Source: Deinandra increscens subsp. villosa
Lineage: Eukaryota; Streptophyta; Magnoliopsida; Asterales; Asteraceae
Reading direction: 5' to 3'
Assembly: GCA_039602395.1 (NCBI GenBank)
Contig: JBCNJP010000023.1
Span: 83,671,681-83,735,680 of the forward strand
DNA: 64,000 nucleotides
Part shown: in pieces, positions 10,514-21,633 of the stretch
Layout: each line of letters begins with the position of its first letter
Numbering within the stretch: the first letter of the stretch is position 1
The notes under the pieces: generated by a model
The model's database searches: none
What the model was told of the DNA's origin: nothing
What the model saw: the letters and a program-made list of their open reading frames with translations, nothing else
Position numbers and translations under genes: made by a program

Positions 10514-12182
10514 TCAGCACGAAACAGAAAAACAACCTCCCAAACCATCCGGAGACTTTGATTTCACATCCTTGATTTCAAAACTACCGGCTTTCACCCG
10601 GTTTCTATCCAACCAACCACTAACTAACTTCCTAAACCATAAAGCTCCGAACTTTACTGCTCTCAACATCATCTTAACCTTCCAATGCTTGTACCTACCC
10701 GGAAGAAAACCAACTTTACCTAGAAAACTCATTTCTGGGTCATGGGTAGTAACAATCATATGCAACCTCCCCACACTTGGTCTAAGCACAATCCTATCAT
10801 CAAACTCACCTATATCACCAAGTGTGGCTCTCCTACAAACATCATCAACTACCAAACATTTTCCAACCACTAGTTCCTCTCCGGGTCCTACTAACGGGTC
10901 AAAAATATCCTTCTTATCAATTAGCTCTTCTAACCCCCCGGGATCCTCCCCACACTTATCCGCAACTACTCTTTCACCCTCCAACCTATTCCCAACTACC
11001 AAATCCTCACCAGTGACATAACTAACACAACTATCCACCATAGACATGAAAGATCCTAGAAAGTACACGGACTCGTTGTTCTTGTCACTCGACCTACCAA
11101 CCTTAAACTCGACTGATTCATTCTCAACCCTCAAAGTGATTGTACCTGCAAACACATCAACTAACGCCCGGGCAGTCCTAAGGAAGGGCCTACCTAAAAT
11201 CAACGGGCAACTAGCATCATATGCACTGTCGACTACCACAAAGTCTATAGGGAACAAAAATTTATCAACTTGAACAAGCACATTTTCCACTATTCCTTTG
11301 GGTCTAACAACCGACCTATCAGCTAAAGAAATTGTCATCCTAGTCGGTTCTAACTCGCCTAATCCTAGGTGCTGAAAAACAGAAAATGGCATGACATTAA
11401 TAGAAGCACCTAGATCAGCTAAAGCACAAGTAACAGAAGAATCACCAAAAGAGCAAGGAATTGTAAAGGTACCAGGATCAGTCAATTTTTCAGGCAACCT
11501 ATTCTGTACTACAGCAGAACAATTAGCATCAAGTGTAACATCAGAAAAACTTTCAAGCTTCTTTTTATTTGTTAACATGTCTTTTAAAAATTTAGCATAC
11601 TTAGGCATTTGTTTAATAACATCAGTGAAAGGTAATGTAATCCTAAGTTGCTTAAGAAGCTCTAAAAACTGACTGTACTCACGCGCATTCTTCTGGTTGA
11701 ATCAACCTCTCAGGATAAGGCACCTGCTTCAAATCATCGGCCGTGATCGGTTGAGGCGCAAAACGTACTCTTTTCTTCTCTCTCACTGCCTCCCACTTCA
11801 GCGGCTTCTCTCCAACCGATGGTCTCTTCACTCCCTCAGCCTCGACGTTTGGTGCGTTACTTGCTGGCGTTACGCTCTCATGCACCCTCCCGTCAGGCGT
11901 CTCCAACACAATCTCCTCATCAACAACCGCCGGTGATGGACTCTGAACAACTCTCCCGCTCCTCGTAGTGATGGCATTGACGTTGGCATTGGGGTTCTTG
12001 TAAGTGCTACCAGAAAACTGACCCCCACGGGAATTGAGCTCCTTCAGTTGCTTCGCGATATCTCCCACCGACCTCTGCAAATCCAGGAACGAAGCTTGCT
12101 GATTCCTTAGTAACGTGTCATGTTCCGCTAGCTTCTTCTGCGTCCCTTCATCTCTCGCCACAATCTGCTGCAGGATCTGGGT
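10514..12182 (-). pseudogene. Gag-protease linker and aspartic protease, split by a stop and a frameshift
   Basis: Past the gag TAG, the same frame continues (11679-12161) as a charged linker (MARDEGTQKKLAEHD..., ITTRSGRVV, KKRVRFAPQP) and stops after PEECA. The next frame (+1 shift near 11690) continues KNAREYSQFLELLKQL and then the retropepsin domain. In the 364-residue part (10514-11608) the catalytic motif reads DLGASINVMP, the D-L-G-A form usual in Athila proteases. The flap region follows, then LILGRPFLRTA, the conserved second protease motif. The C-terminal part is not similar to RT. One shift is needed for a continuous Gag-Pro product, so function is doubtful unless it is recoded. Confidence 0.75.
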
Positions 12183-13421
12183 CTAGTTAGCCATAAGTTC
12201 TCTGATCTCCTTAAAACCAGCCCCGTCATCTCCTCCACCATAGTTATTCCTCGGTGGAAAACCAGGTGGGTTACCTCCCTCTCGCCATCCTGAATTCTGG
12301 CCACTCCTCCACCCAGACTGGAAAGAATTACCGAACTGGTTTCGGTTTCCAATGTAGTCCACCTGCTCAGCGGGAGCAAGCGGGCAGTCTCGAGTGTCAT
12401 GAGCGCCTCTACACAGCTCACATTTGGCTTTGATGTGGAGTTTGATTTCTTCTAACGCTTTGTAAATATTCTCCAACTCCCTAGGTGGCATAGTTTCTGA
12501 GCCAATGTGATTGACACCCCGGGTAGATGTAGAAGGTGCGAGTGATCTAGTCGGGGCCAAAGTGGCTCTCCGACCTCTGGGTGCCTGCTGTTCAGCAAGG
12601 GCGAAGCTCTCGAATAATGATTTACATTCATCTACTGTGAGCTTTTCCATCATATGCCCTCCAGCCGAGATGTTGAACTCCTTCTGAACAGAATAAGGAA
12701 GTCCATTGTAGAACTTTTCTATGATCGCCCAGTCCGTCAACCCGTGTTGCGGACATCTACTCAGAAGGGTGTTGAATCTCTCGTATGCGACAGAATAAGG
12801 CTCATCGGGGTCCATCCTGAAAGAGTGGATTTCCTCCCGAGTACGTGAAGCCTTGGCTGGGGGATGATACTTCTTCAGGAATTTTAACATCAGATCGTCC
12901 CAGGTGGCGATCGAGTTAGGCGGAAGCGTCTCGAGCCACTCGGCGGCTCGAGACGTAAGGGAGAATGGGAACAGACGCAGATAGATGATTTCGTTCGCGA
13001 CTCCCGTGAGTCCGAACGAGTTGCAGATTCGAATAAAGCGCGAAATATGCGTCGGCGCATCTTCGTCCTCACGTCCATGGAATTGAATGGAATGCGTCAA
13101 AGCATTGATGACGTGGGACGGAACTTGCCAATTCGCGGTGTTGGCAATATCAGGCTGAGCGATAGCAAACCGGGCCTCGGTGACTCCGGCGCTGGCCTGC
13201 TCGTGGACGGTGCGACGAGCCGCCATGGATGAAAGGTCGGGGAATGGAATGGGTTTGGTGTCGCGTGTGGTTTGTGTGGAAGAAGATGGTTTGGAGTGAG
13301 CGGTGGAAATGATGAAAGCTTCTAGCTCCGTGCGAAGAAGGCGAAACCGTTCACGAATATCCGCGTCGGGATCAGAAAATGGCGAAAGCTCAGGAGGACC
13401 TCGTGAACGGGTGTGTGGCAT
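12183..13421 (-). CDS. Gag polyprotein, Athila type
   Basis: A 412-residue open frame beginning MPHTRSRGPP. Residues about 110-260 show the plant Retrotrans_gag core (FHGREDEDAPTHISRFIRIC, LRLFPFSL then AAEWL, FLKKYHPPAKASRTREEI, FYNGLPYSVQKEF), which matches Athila Gag in pattern. Near residue 340 a zinc knuckle CELCRGAHDTRDC (C-X2-C-X3-H-X4-C) would bind RNA. The tail is G/N/R-rich. The frame ends at a single TAG (12183-12185), beyond which the same frame stays open for about 167 more codons into the linker before protease. Gag assembles virus-like particles and packages the element RNA. Start chosen: first ATG after the primer-binding site with a good context. Confidence 0.85.
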   Translation of the reverse strand: MPHTRSRGPPELSPFSDPDADIRERFRLLRTELEAFIISTAHSKPSSSTQTTRDTKPIPFPDLSSMAARRTVHEQASAGVTEARFAIAQPDIANTANWQVPSHVINALTHSIQFHGREDEDAPTHISRFIRICNSFGLTGVANEIIYLRLFPFSLTSRAAEWLETLPPNSIATWDDLMLKFLKKYHPPAKASRTREEIHSFRMDPDEPYSVAYERFNTLLSRCPQHGLTDWAIIEKFYNGLPYSVQKEFNISAGGHMMEKLTVDECKSLFESFALAEQQAPRGRRATLAPTRSLAPSTSTRGVNHIGSETMPPRELENIYKALEEIKLHIKAKCELCRGAHDTRDCPLAPAEQVDYIGNRNQFGNSFQSGWRSGQNSGWREGGNPPGFPPRNNYGGGDDGAGFKEIRELMAN

Positions 13422-13569
13422 AAAATGGGGAAACGACTCAAAAAAAAAATTTAACCTAAAACTCTAGACTCAAGAACGGAAATCCTACGACTCTAGACAC
13501 GGGAAAAACCGAAAAGACTCAAAATTTCCTAACGACGACCTAAGTTAATCTTGCTATTGCCAAGTGTCC

Positions 13570-13590
13570 CCGACAACGGCGCCAAAAACT
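13570..13590 (-). other. Primer-binding site, Asp-tRNA type
   Basis: The minus strand reads TTTTTGGCGCCGTTGTCGGG just inside the 5' LTR. TGGCGCCGTT is the primer-binding core reported for Athila and Tat elements (3' end of tRNA-Asp). A few bases separate it from the LTR border. Confidence 0.75.
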
Positions 13591-15236
13591 TGATGTGTTC
13601 GGAACGACTCTAAAAATACTATAAAAACCTAGACCTAAACCTAGACCTAGACACACCTAATTTTACCGAAAATACCTAAACTAAACCGAACCCTAAGGCA
13701 AGTGTACCTATCGAATTGTAGCTAAGCTAAGGCAAGACCGGGAATATCGAACCCTAGAGACACTCTATAGACAAAACTTAACCTAGACCTATGAAATGGA
13801 AATACTGAGTAATTTGGGGTTTTTGAATTGAGATTGAATTAAGATTTAACTGACTTAACTAAATAATGAGCAAACAGACGAACACAGGAAAACCTAGGGA
13901 CAACTGTCAGAAGCAGGGAGAGATACCACCTAGACTCGGAATCCTAATCATTAATGACAACTTCAATCGGTTATGACTAATCTGATGGTGGCTAGTTCAC
14001 CTTTTAAGTCCTTCCTAGATACACTTCTAACGCTCGAACATGAGTTCACATTTTAAGTCCTTCCTACCTCAATTAGACCTAACCACCTCTGAACCTAATC
14101 TCGGGCACCTTAGACCTAACAGGAGCTACCAATAATCACCATGACCGACACGGGATAACAAGCTAATCAAAACCCTAGGACACTTCCTTTTGAGATAATG
14201 CAACCCTAAAACTTTAACCAACCCAACTACCCGATAATTCCTTACCTTTTGAGTCTCAGAAAGAGCAGCACATTACAATCAAATAATCAATCAACAACCA
14301 ATGCAATAGTTCAAGGTGACCCTAAACTACACTTTAGCAATTAACCCTAAAGTTAACTACTTTAATTAATCTACCTAAACCGAAAGACATTCGCGGGTAA
14401 ATCATGCATCGATAATCAATAAACAATCTGATCATAACACACATATGCATCAACCATGGCAACAATTGGAATTTAATAAAAGTGCAACATCAATCAACTA
14501 GTCCAAACCGAATACAAGTCATCAAAAGATCAAAATCATCCTAATGAGTCTAGGCGGTATAAATGTCTAGCCTAGAAACATAATCCAATCAAGCATACAG
14601 ATAAAAACTGAATCTTTAGTAGAAATCATGACTAGACGTAACTAATAATCACAAGACAAAAGGTTAGACGAAAAACCCGACACGTAACCGAAGTCGAATG
14701 CTTGATCTTCAGCCTTTCCCCTTGAATCGTAACCTTCCTTGGCTCTGAAAATCGTCTCAGATCGCTCCTCTGTCGTCTGGAAGTCGAGATATCCGAATTG
14801 CAAACCCTAACATCGAATTTATATCAACTAAGCAAAGTTTGCGGATTCTGAGGCGGTAGGCGTATCGCGTACCAACATATTTCCTCCAGGCGATACGCTT
14901 GGAGTCTGCTACGCGACAGAATAGTCGGTCAAACCGACTTAAAGCCTTCGTTGACTTCCTAGTTGCTCGCGTATCGCTCGTGACCTCCACAGGACTAGGC
15001 GATACGCCTAGTCCATCATCTTCAACACTTTTTCTTTATTTCCTTGTTAACACTTGTCCGCTTCTCTTGTGGCCTCGGGAATCGATTAAACACCTATAAA
15101 AACACACAAAAACATATATAAGACTCAAAGACACAAACCAAACTAAAAGCAACTAAAAACGAGTACAAACTGACTTAAATTGACTCAATTAACTAAATCA
15201 AAGACTTGGATAAACAGATGTGTTTGCAACACATCA
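13591..15236 (-). repeat. 5' LTR of the Athila-like element
   Basis: Direct repeat of 7200-8832, with about 20 scattered substitutions and one 12-base tandem insertion ('cctaaacctaga', near 13635). Adjacent on its inner side is the primer-binding site. Confidence 0.9.
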
Positions 15237-15241
15237 ATTTC

Positions 15242-16070
15242 CTTTACTTGTCTTTGATTTAGAAGTTCACCCGAAAGATCCATTTGAGTCTTGATGATCC
15301 AACTCGAAATCCGGGTTTAAAACCCACATAAAATGATAAGCTTATCGTGTCTTCTTTCATCTCTAAAATGGATATACAAACTAGAATAGTCATTAAAACT
15401 TATAAATATTAGTAAAGGTTCAAAATGGTGACAAAACACTCACACTTTATTTGTTTACTAAATATTGACTAAACAAGTTAAAGATGACAACTAAACTAGT
15501 TTTACCCTTATACTTATGTTATGATTGTTGAACCGAGCTTAAACGATATTATATGACTTGATTTGTTGATGAAATGAACGACATGAAGAAATGGTTTAGA
15601 ACCTATTTACAAGCGGAACCTAACGAATTTTTCTAAAAATGTTAGTCACTTTTATAAGTTAAAAATTGATCAAAAGGTTTGATAAAAGACTTATATTGTT
15701 TTTCTGAATAAACAAATAATCTTTGTTTAAAAATAACAAATATAAATTTGTAACGATCGAACGAAGTTAACCAAACAAACACGACGAACCAAAACTCTTT
15801 CAATCTTATTTCGTCGCAATGGCTTAACTATGTTTTATGCCATGTTTCATTCAAAACCTTATTTTTCCTAAAACCTTGAACCATTCAAGTGTTTGTTAAA
15901 TAATAAATGTTTTGAGTAATCAATCGGTTTTAAAGAAAAGTTGTATAATTTAAACCATTAGAAAACTTTATCAAACAAAGTTCTCGAAGCCGCAATAATA
16001 ATAGTACATACTATTATAACATGCTTCAAAGTAACAAATACAAGGAAAATAAAACATTTATTTTCACCAA

Positions 16071-16120
<50 letters not shown>

Positions 16121-16529
16121 CAACTCGAAGATAATGAACTAACTTTATTTTCATCAAAGTTCCATCGTAAAGTTATTAACGTCATTATGGCTAAAGCTAT
16201 CAACGTTTTCTTACACAAGTTATAACAATTATTTGAATAGTAATTTGTAACTTATACGTGTAGTTACTTATCAATAACTACGAATGTAGGACCAAATATA
16301 AATCAAACAACGGAGTAAATAATACATATTATTTATCGCAATATTTGAGATCTAAAATATATATATATATGTCCATATATATTCTTAGAAATTTTTTACT
16401 AATTATTCGACTAATAATTATTTACTTCGATCCATATGTTTATTGTTTAAATATCATAGCAAGTCTAAATATTTATACAACTAATAAACGTTACGAACGG
16501 GTTTCCCAAACATACAAACGGGAATAAGT
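15242..16529. other. AT-rich intergenic or LTR-like sequence
   Basis: No gene is seen. A (TA)n tract lies inside (16072-16118). Its composition resembles the sequence downstream of 63600, so it may be the 3' part of the LTR-like block that ends at 17501, but I could not place a border. Confidence 0.35.
16072..16118. repeat. (TA)n microsatellite
   Basis: About 23 uninterrupted TA units. Confidence 0.95.
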
Positions 16530-17501
16530 TGTCAAGACTCGACCAGGATCATTGGGTAACTAAACGTTATTCAAACCAAACCAAGGAACTAAATCATGTC
16601 TATTATTATTATCAATATTAGGACTTCAGTTACCTACAGCTCGTATCAGCTATCACGATCATTCACCTAGAACAAGTGAGTCTCACGAGCCCTTTCTTTT
16701 AAAACTGTTTAAATACTATGGGGGAGGAATCATGATCAAACAAATCTTTTTACTTGATATTATGGTACAACTGTTACGCCTTATTGATTATCTGTTATTT
16801 CATACCCCTTCATAGTAATTTGTTATACAACATATTTCTACAAATCCCACCAACAATTGATTTCAATTAGATCCTGTAACGAAACGATAACTAGTGAATA
16901 GATCTATTTGGCTTGACACCCATGTCCTATCTGGTCGCTCCAGTTCTGACTCCATTCATACACGTCTGGGGGTACATGTCAATTATTCTACGCCATTGGT
17001 ATTTCTTAGGGGAAGTTACCATAGGTGGGTAAATCTGTTAGTGTTTGAAATCAAGGTGTAGGTAGATCAATGCAACGACGAGTAACCATCATAATATCAT
17101 GTATATCATCAACTGTTTTACAAATGCATTTTTGTAGAGTCCTAAACCTGTGAACTCACCAACATTACGTTGATCCTTTCAAAACTCATGTATTTCTCAG
17201 GTAACTAAGATCGCTCTCGGTGTGCAAATGGGAAGTCTGTCAAACAACAGGGCCTGCATTAGGAATGAAGTCATGGTCACCTTTTACTATCTAAATAAAT
17301 CATGAACAATCGTATTTCTTATCGTCACGTTCTCGTTTCAGTATTGTAAGACAATGTTATCTTTTATACAATACGCTGCAACTTTGATAACATACTTGGT
17401 TTTCAAACGTAAACAAAACTAATAGAGGTCGTTCCTTGTATCCACGACTATGACCTCATGACGTCACATGCCCACGTAATCGGGAACATCGGGGTGTGAC
17501 A
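16530..17501 (-). repeat. LTR-like block of a Ty3 element, possibly a solo LTR
   Basis: It begins TGTCAAGACTC and ends GGGGTGTGACA on the plus strand, so the minus strand starts TGTCACACCCC, like the LTR start at 62617. Both also share 'aatgttggtgagttcaca' (minus strand here near 17145-17165, plus strand at about 62947). No matching TSD (TAAGT versus GCTAA), so the left border may be wrong and the LTR longer. No internal coding sequence adjoins it. Confidence 0.4.
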
Positions 17502-18271
17502 GCTAACCACCAGGACCGCCTCATTTTAGTGATTTAATTTGGTTTATAAACTATATGTTAACAGTTCTAGTTTCGTCTTTTTCATCAACCAAGCCTAGAC
17601 CCGCCGAATCGCCTTAACCAACAAAAGAAAACTTATTCGATCAAGAACTGAAGCATATGGATCGATCAGAACATACACATACCTTGTGTTTTTGGTTTAC
17701 GGTCCAAACTTGTATTTAAACGAGTCGTTCCTCGAGGTTGTGTGTGTGTGTGTCAGACTAAAACCGGAACTGAGGTGGCGACTAAAACGCTCGACTGCGA
17801 TCCTCTCCATTGATGCTCTTGGTGGCAGATGGTGGTCGAACGGAAACGCCATGTTGATTGGAGGAGGGTGAAGCAATGATGAATGGAATAGGAGGTGTTC
17901 GACGGTGGTGGAACATGATGATGGAGGGGGGGGGGGGTCGGAGGTGGTGTTCTCGCGATTTCCCTTGAGGTCTATATTTCAATTTATTTTAACCCTAAAC
18001 CATATAACTAGTACACAACTTTACCATATAGTATTTAGTCCACACACACGTATTCATAAAACACTATCTCTAATAACCCATGACGTCATGTTTTCATAAA
18101 ATACCGTTTCTATAAAATACCATTAGGGCTACCCAAAATCTATAAAATACTATTTTTCATAGGATTTTATTGTAAAATATGATAACTCATTTAGTTCACA
18201 TCTAGTGTTACACAAAATCATAAGGTACAACGTATAGTTCATATAAAATTATAAATCATGCTCATCGCTCC
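17502..18271. other. Intergenic, no supported gene
   Basis: Contains a short GT run near 17740 and a run of about 13 G near 17926-17938. Overlapping short open frames on both strands (17686-18099) are G- and P-rich and show no domain. Nothing is assigned. Confidence 0.4.
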
Positions 18272-18816
18272 TAGGGATGGCAATGGGGCAGGTTTGGGAC
18301 GGATTTGAGTAATCCCAACCCCATACCTGGTTATAAAAGTATGTCCCATACCCGGCCCAAAACCCGTCGGGTTTCTAGTGGGTATTTATCCATCGGGTAT
18401 CGGGTAAACCAGTGGGTTTCAGGCATGCCCGTCGGGTGTATATCGGCTAACTATTAATTTTTATTTATCACAATTATAATAAAATACCTCAAGTAACTAA
18501 ACATATATAAATTTAATAATATGTAAATCAATGTTTTTAACTACTAACTTAGTATTACAGATAAAAAAAAATTAGATAAATAAAATCGTACAATATATAC
18601 TTAAAATAAACAAAATTTAATAAAGAAATATATGACGGGTATATATTATCGGTTAATCGGGGCGGGTAAGCGGGTAGCTAATCAAATCCCATACCCGGCT
18701 CATACCCACGAAAAAAATTAAAAGTAATCTCATACCCGATTACCCGACCCCATACTGCCCCATGTGTGTCGGGTTTCGGGTTTTCCCGTCGGGTTCGGGT
18801 TTCATTGCCATCCCTA
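18272..18816. mobile_element. hAT-type MITE (545 bp)
   Basis: Perfect 14-base terminal inverted repeats TAGGGATGGCAATG / CATTGCCATCCCTA. Flanks ATCGCTCC (18264-18271) and GTCACTCC (18817-18824) match at 6 of 8 bases, fitting an aged 8-base hAT target-site duplication. The interior is built of repeated 'cgggta/tacccg' stretches in both orientations that would fold on themselves. It encodes nothing and would depend on a hAT transposase elsewhere. Confidence 0.8.
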
Positions 18817-18824
18817 GTCACTCC

Positions 18825-19320
18825 CGTCTGATTAATTACCAGATAGACAGAAAATTGCTTGATAATAAATGAAACTATTCGTTTTACCGAGACGGGTCAG
18901 GTTATCGATACAGACATTTAACGGTTGTTATAGGCAGCGGCGGTTGAAGCGTAGACAAAATGGATTGTGGACGCCGGAGATCCCGTTTCATCAACGAAAT
19001 AATCGCTAACATTTGTTGAATTGAATATGAGAAAACCATCTCCGCCGTATTTCATTTAGGATTTTAGGTTTTTGTAAACTTTAATATTTAAATAAGCTAA
19101 TTACAGAAATAGTCTCCATGTTTTTAAAAACTTACTAATTTACATAACAGGTCTCTAATGTGTAAAATAACTAAAATGTCCCTTGAGTTAATATAAAAAT
19201 TTAACTCCATTAGTCAAAGAGACTCAAATGGTTAAAGATTGCAAACGTCGGAGTGAGAGATGAAACTTTTGGACTCAAGTAGCAAAAGCCACCAAACCTC
19301 ATGGACGCAAATCGTAATTA
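18825..19320. other. Intergenic with a short unsupported frame
   Basis: A minus-strand frame of 45 codons starts at 19055 (MKYGGDGFLIF..., ending before 18915) in sequence of normal GC content. It could be a first exon or leftover of a gene, but there is no motif and no clear donor. The rest is AT-rich. Confidence 0.25.
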
Positions 19321-19329
19321 ACTTTTTAA

Positions 19330-19500
19330 AAAAAAAATATTTACACCATAAAAACAAGCGTTTTTTATCTGTAAAACGCGTATGGTGTTGCTATATATAA
19401 AATTAAAAAATTACTCTTTCAATTTCCTAGTGCGTTATTTTGTCATTGAGTTAAAAACATAAAACACAATTAAATACATATTATATAATGACCTGAAACA
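19330..19500. repeat. Half copy of the fold-back MITE family
   Basis: Contains 'cataaaaacaagcgtttttt', 'atctgtaaaacgcg', then 'gtgttgctatatataaaatt'. This matches the arms of the fold-back elements at 48095-48895 and 49203-49645. No matching opposite arm was found nearby, so it is a truncated copy. Confidence 0.55.
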
Positions 19501-19843
19501 TAACATTTAATGATCTAAAAATAAGACACAAGGACGACTATTAGATATACTAACGAGTATTAGACACAATAATAAATACATATTATACAATGAACTGAAA
19601 TATAAGACACGATCATATTATTGAAAAACAATTAGTACATAAACTTTCGTAAATTGTGAACTCTCGTCGCGTAAATATAAAGAAGAAAAAACTCGTTTAT
19701 TTATCTTAAAAGTTGAACTCTCTGGTTCATTAATATGCAAGGCATGCACCTGTATTTAAAGTGCAGCAAACCTATTTTGACATGATATCAAACCGACCTA
19801 CATTCAAATTTTTACACTCACTTACTTACGTAAACATTAATCA

Positions 19844-20193
19844 TGTTGAGAATTTGAGCGGAATCGAATTCTAACACCACCGAAATGAACACCGATGAAA
19901 CAAAGGAATTGAAAACGAAAGATAGAAACCTCAATGATCGGAACTTTTATTGATGAACAAAGAAAGAAGATTACAATGGAATTGGAATTTCTCACCCCCC
20001 CAATTCTACAGCTATGATCACATATATCTACCTAATCGATTAACAACCTGAAATCAGAATTAACAGTAGTTAACAAACTTAAGCTACCGATTAGTCCTTT
20101 TAGTCCCTGAGGTTTCAGAAAAATACAATCAAGCCCCTTCAAGTTTCTAACAGCTACTAACTTGTGCATAACAAAGTCAACCCAATATTAACA
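19844..20193 (-). repeat. 3' LTR, Tork-like copia element
   Basis: 350 bp; TGTTGAGAATT...ATTAACA on the plus strand. Direct repeat of 24404-24758. Confidence 0.95.
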
Positions 20194-20206
20194 ATCTCCA
20201 CCTTTA
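20194..20206 (-). other. Polypurine tract
   Basis: AAAGGTGGAGAT on the minus strand, directly before the 3' LTR; it primes plus-strand DNA synthesis. Confidence 0.8.
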
Positions 20207-20334
20207 TGCAAGTTAGTTGGGCACCAAAACAAAACATAGTCTAACCACAGCAATGTCAACACACTAACATCTACGAGTAGCAGTGATCAAATTGATTTGA
20301 TTACTCTATAGTGCTAATGCATCAACCACTATGA

Positions 20335-21633
20335 TTACACTACATTCAGACATTTCAATGACTTTGAAAACTGAGTTCCAGGAACCACCTTAGTAAGAAA
20401 ATCTGCAAAATTACTTAAGGATTCCACATACTTGACCATCACCTCCTTGGAAGCAATTACCTCTCTTATAAAATGCAACCTAACAGCAATATGTTTGGTC
20501 CTTTCATGGTATACTTGGTGTTTAGAAAGCTGTATAGCTCCCTGATTGTCACAGCATATCACAGCATCACTAACATTCAAGCCTAACTCAGAAACAAACC
20601 TTCTCAGCCACATAGCTTCCTTAACTGACTCAGTTAAAGCTATATACTCTGCCTCAGTAGTTGAAAGTGCCACAATATGCTGCAAAGATGATCTCCAACT
20701 CACAACACCACCAAGAACCATAAAGATATAACCTGTTAATGATCTTCCCCTATCCTGATCTTTTGCAAAATCAGCATCCACATAACCACTAACAACTGGC
20801 TTCTCAGGATCACTATGACCAAAAACCAGCCCTTTATTCCTAGTACCATTTAAGTACCTTAGAATCCATTTGACAGCCTCCCAGTGTGTTTTGCCAGGGT
20901 CACTAAGGAATCTGCTCACTAGGCTAACTGCATAACCTAAATCAGGCCTTGTGCACACCATCATATACATGAGACTACCAACTGCACTAGCATATGGAAC
21001 AGTCTTCATGTATTCCACTTCCTTTTCAGTTTGTGGAGCATTCAGCCTAGACAATTTGAAATGCATACCCATTGGAGTCTGAACCACTTTACATTGATCC
21101 ATCCCATATTTCTTCAATACTTTTTGAAGATATGCAATCTGAGTTAACTTGATAGTACCTTGCTTCCTATCCCTTGTTATCTCCATCCCAAGAATTTTCT
21201 TGGCTGCACCCAATTGTTTCATTTCAAATTCCTGCATCAGCAGTTTCTTAGTGGCTTCTATCTCAGCTTTATCTTTACTAGCTATAAGCATATCATCTAC
21301 ATAAAGTAGAAGATATACCATATTACCATTACTGCACCTTCTCATATACACACAACTGTCATACTGGCTTCTGTCAAAGCCATGAGCTATCATATATTGA
21401 TCAAACCTGTGATACCACTGTCTAGGAGACTGTTTAAGCCCATACAAAGATTTTTTCAGTAAACACACCATATCTTCCTTCCCTTTTTCTATGAACCCAA
21501 GAGGCTGTTCCATGTATATAGTTTCATCAAGGAAACCATGCAAGAAAGCTGTTTTTACATCCAACTGTTCTAGCTCTAGATCTTGATTAGCAACAATAGA
21601 CAACATAATTCTTATAGAAGAATGTTTAACCAC
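20335..21633 (-). CDS. Copia Pol continued: RT and RNase H
   Basis: 432 residues, the in-frame continuation of Gag-Pol after the one-base shift near 21625. RT motifs: LDVKTAFLHGFLDETIYMEQP, then YGLKQSPRQWY, then the catalytic YLLLYVDDMLIAS, and CTRPDLGYAVSLVSRF. RNase H has YVDADFAKDQDRGRSLTGYIF, STTEAEYIAL and CDNQGAIQLSKHQVYHERTK, with acidic residues in place. Full length to the C terminus (TKVVPGTQFSKSLKCLNVV). Apart from the shift the polyprotein looks functional. Confidence 0.9.
   Translation of the reverse strand: MVKHSSIRIMLSIVANQDLELEQLDVKTAFLHGFLDETIYMEQPLGFIEKGKEDMVCLLKKSLYGLKQSPRQWYHRFDQYMIAHGFDRSQYDSCVYMRRCSNGNMVYLLLYVDDMLIASKDKAEIEATKKLLMQEFEMKQLGAAKKILGMEITRDRKQGTIKLTQIAYLQKVLKKYGMDQCKVVQTPMGMHFKLSRLNAPQTEKEVEYMKTVPYASAVGSLMYMMVCTRPDLGYAVSLVSRFLSDPGKTHWEAVKWILRYLNGTRNKGLVFGHSDPEKPVVSGYVDADFAKDQDRGRSLTGYIFMVLGGVVSWRSSLQHIVALSTTEAEYIALTESVKEAMWLRRFVSELGLNVSDAVICCDNQGAIQLSKHQVYHERTKHIAVRLHFIREVIASKEVMVKYVESLSNFADFLTKVVPGTQFSKSLKCLNVV

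Larger units (their letters stand above)
7200..15236 (-). mobile_element. Complete Athila-like Ty3 LTR element, non-autonomous
   Basis: Two direct LTRs (7200-8832 and 13591-15236) start with TGATGTG on the plus strand and end with a variant of CACATCA. They are flanked by a perfect 5-base target-site duplication ATTTC (7195-7199 and 15237-15241). The element is read on the minus strand. A primer-binding site containing TGGCGCCGTT, as in Athila/Tat elements, lies just inside the 5' LTR. Gag and then a protease follow. The remaining space (8833-10513) has no reverse transcriptase, RNase H or integrase, so the element would need enzymes from a relative. By eye I counted about 20 point differences plus a 12-base insertion between the LTRs, so it is fairly young. 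At 8.0 kb it is shorter than full Athila elements. Confidence 0.9.

Noticed and set aside
10572..11273. Plus-strand open frames opposite the protease
   Set aside because: Antisense shadows of a gene with clear protease motifs; no domain of their own.
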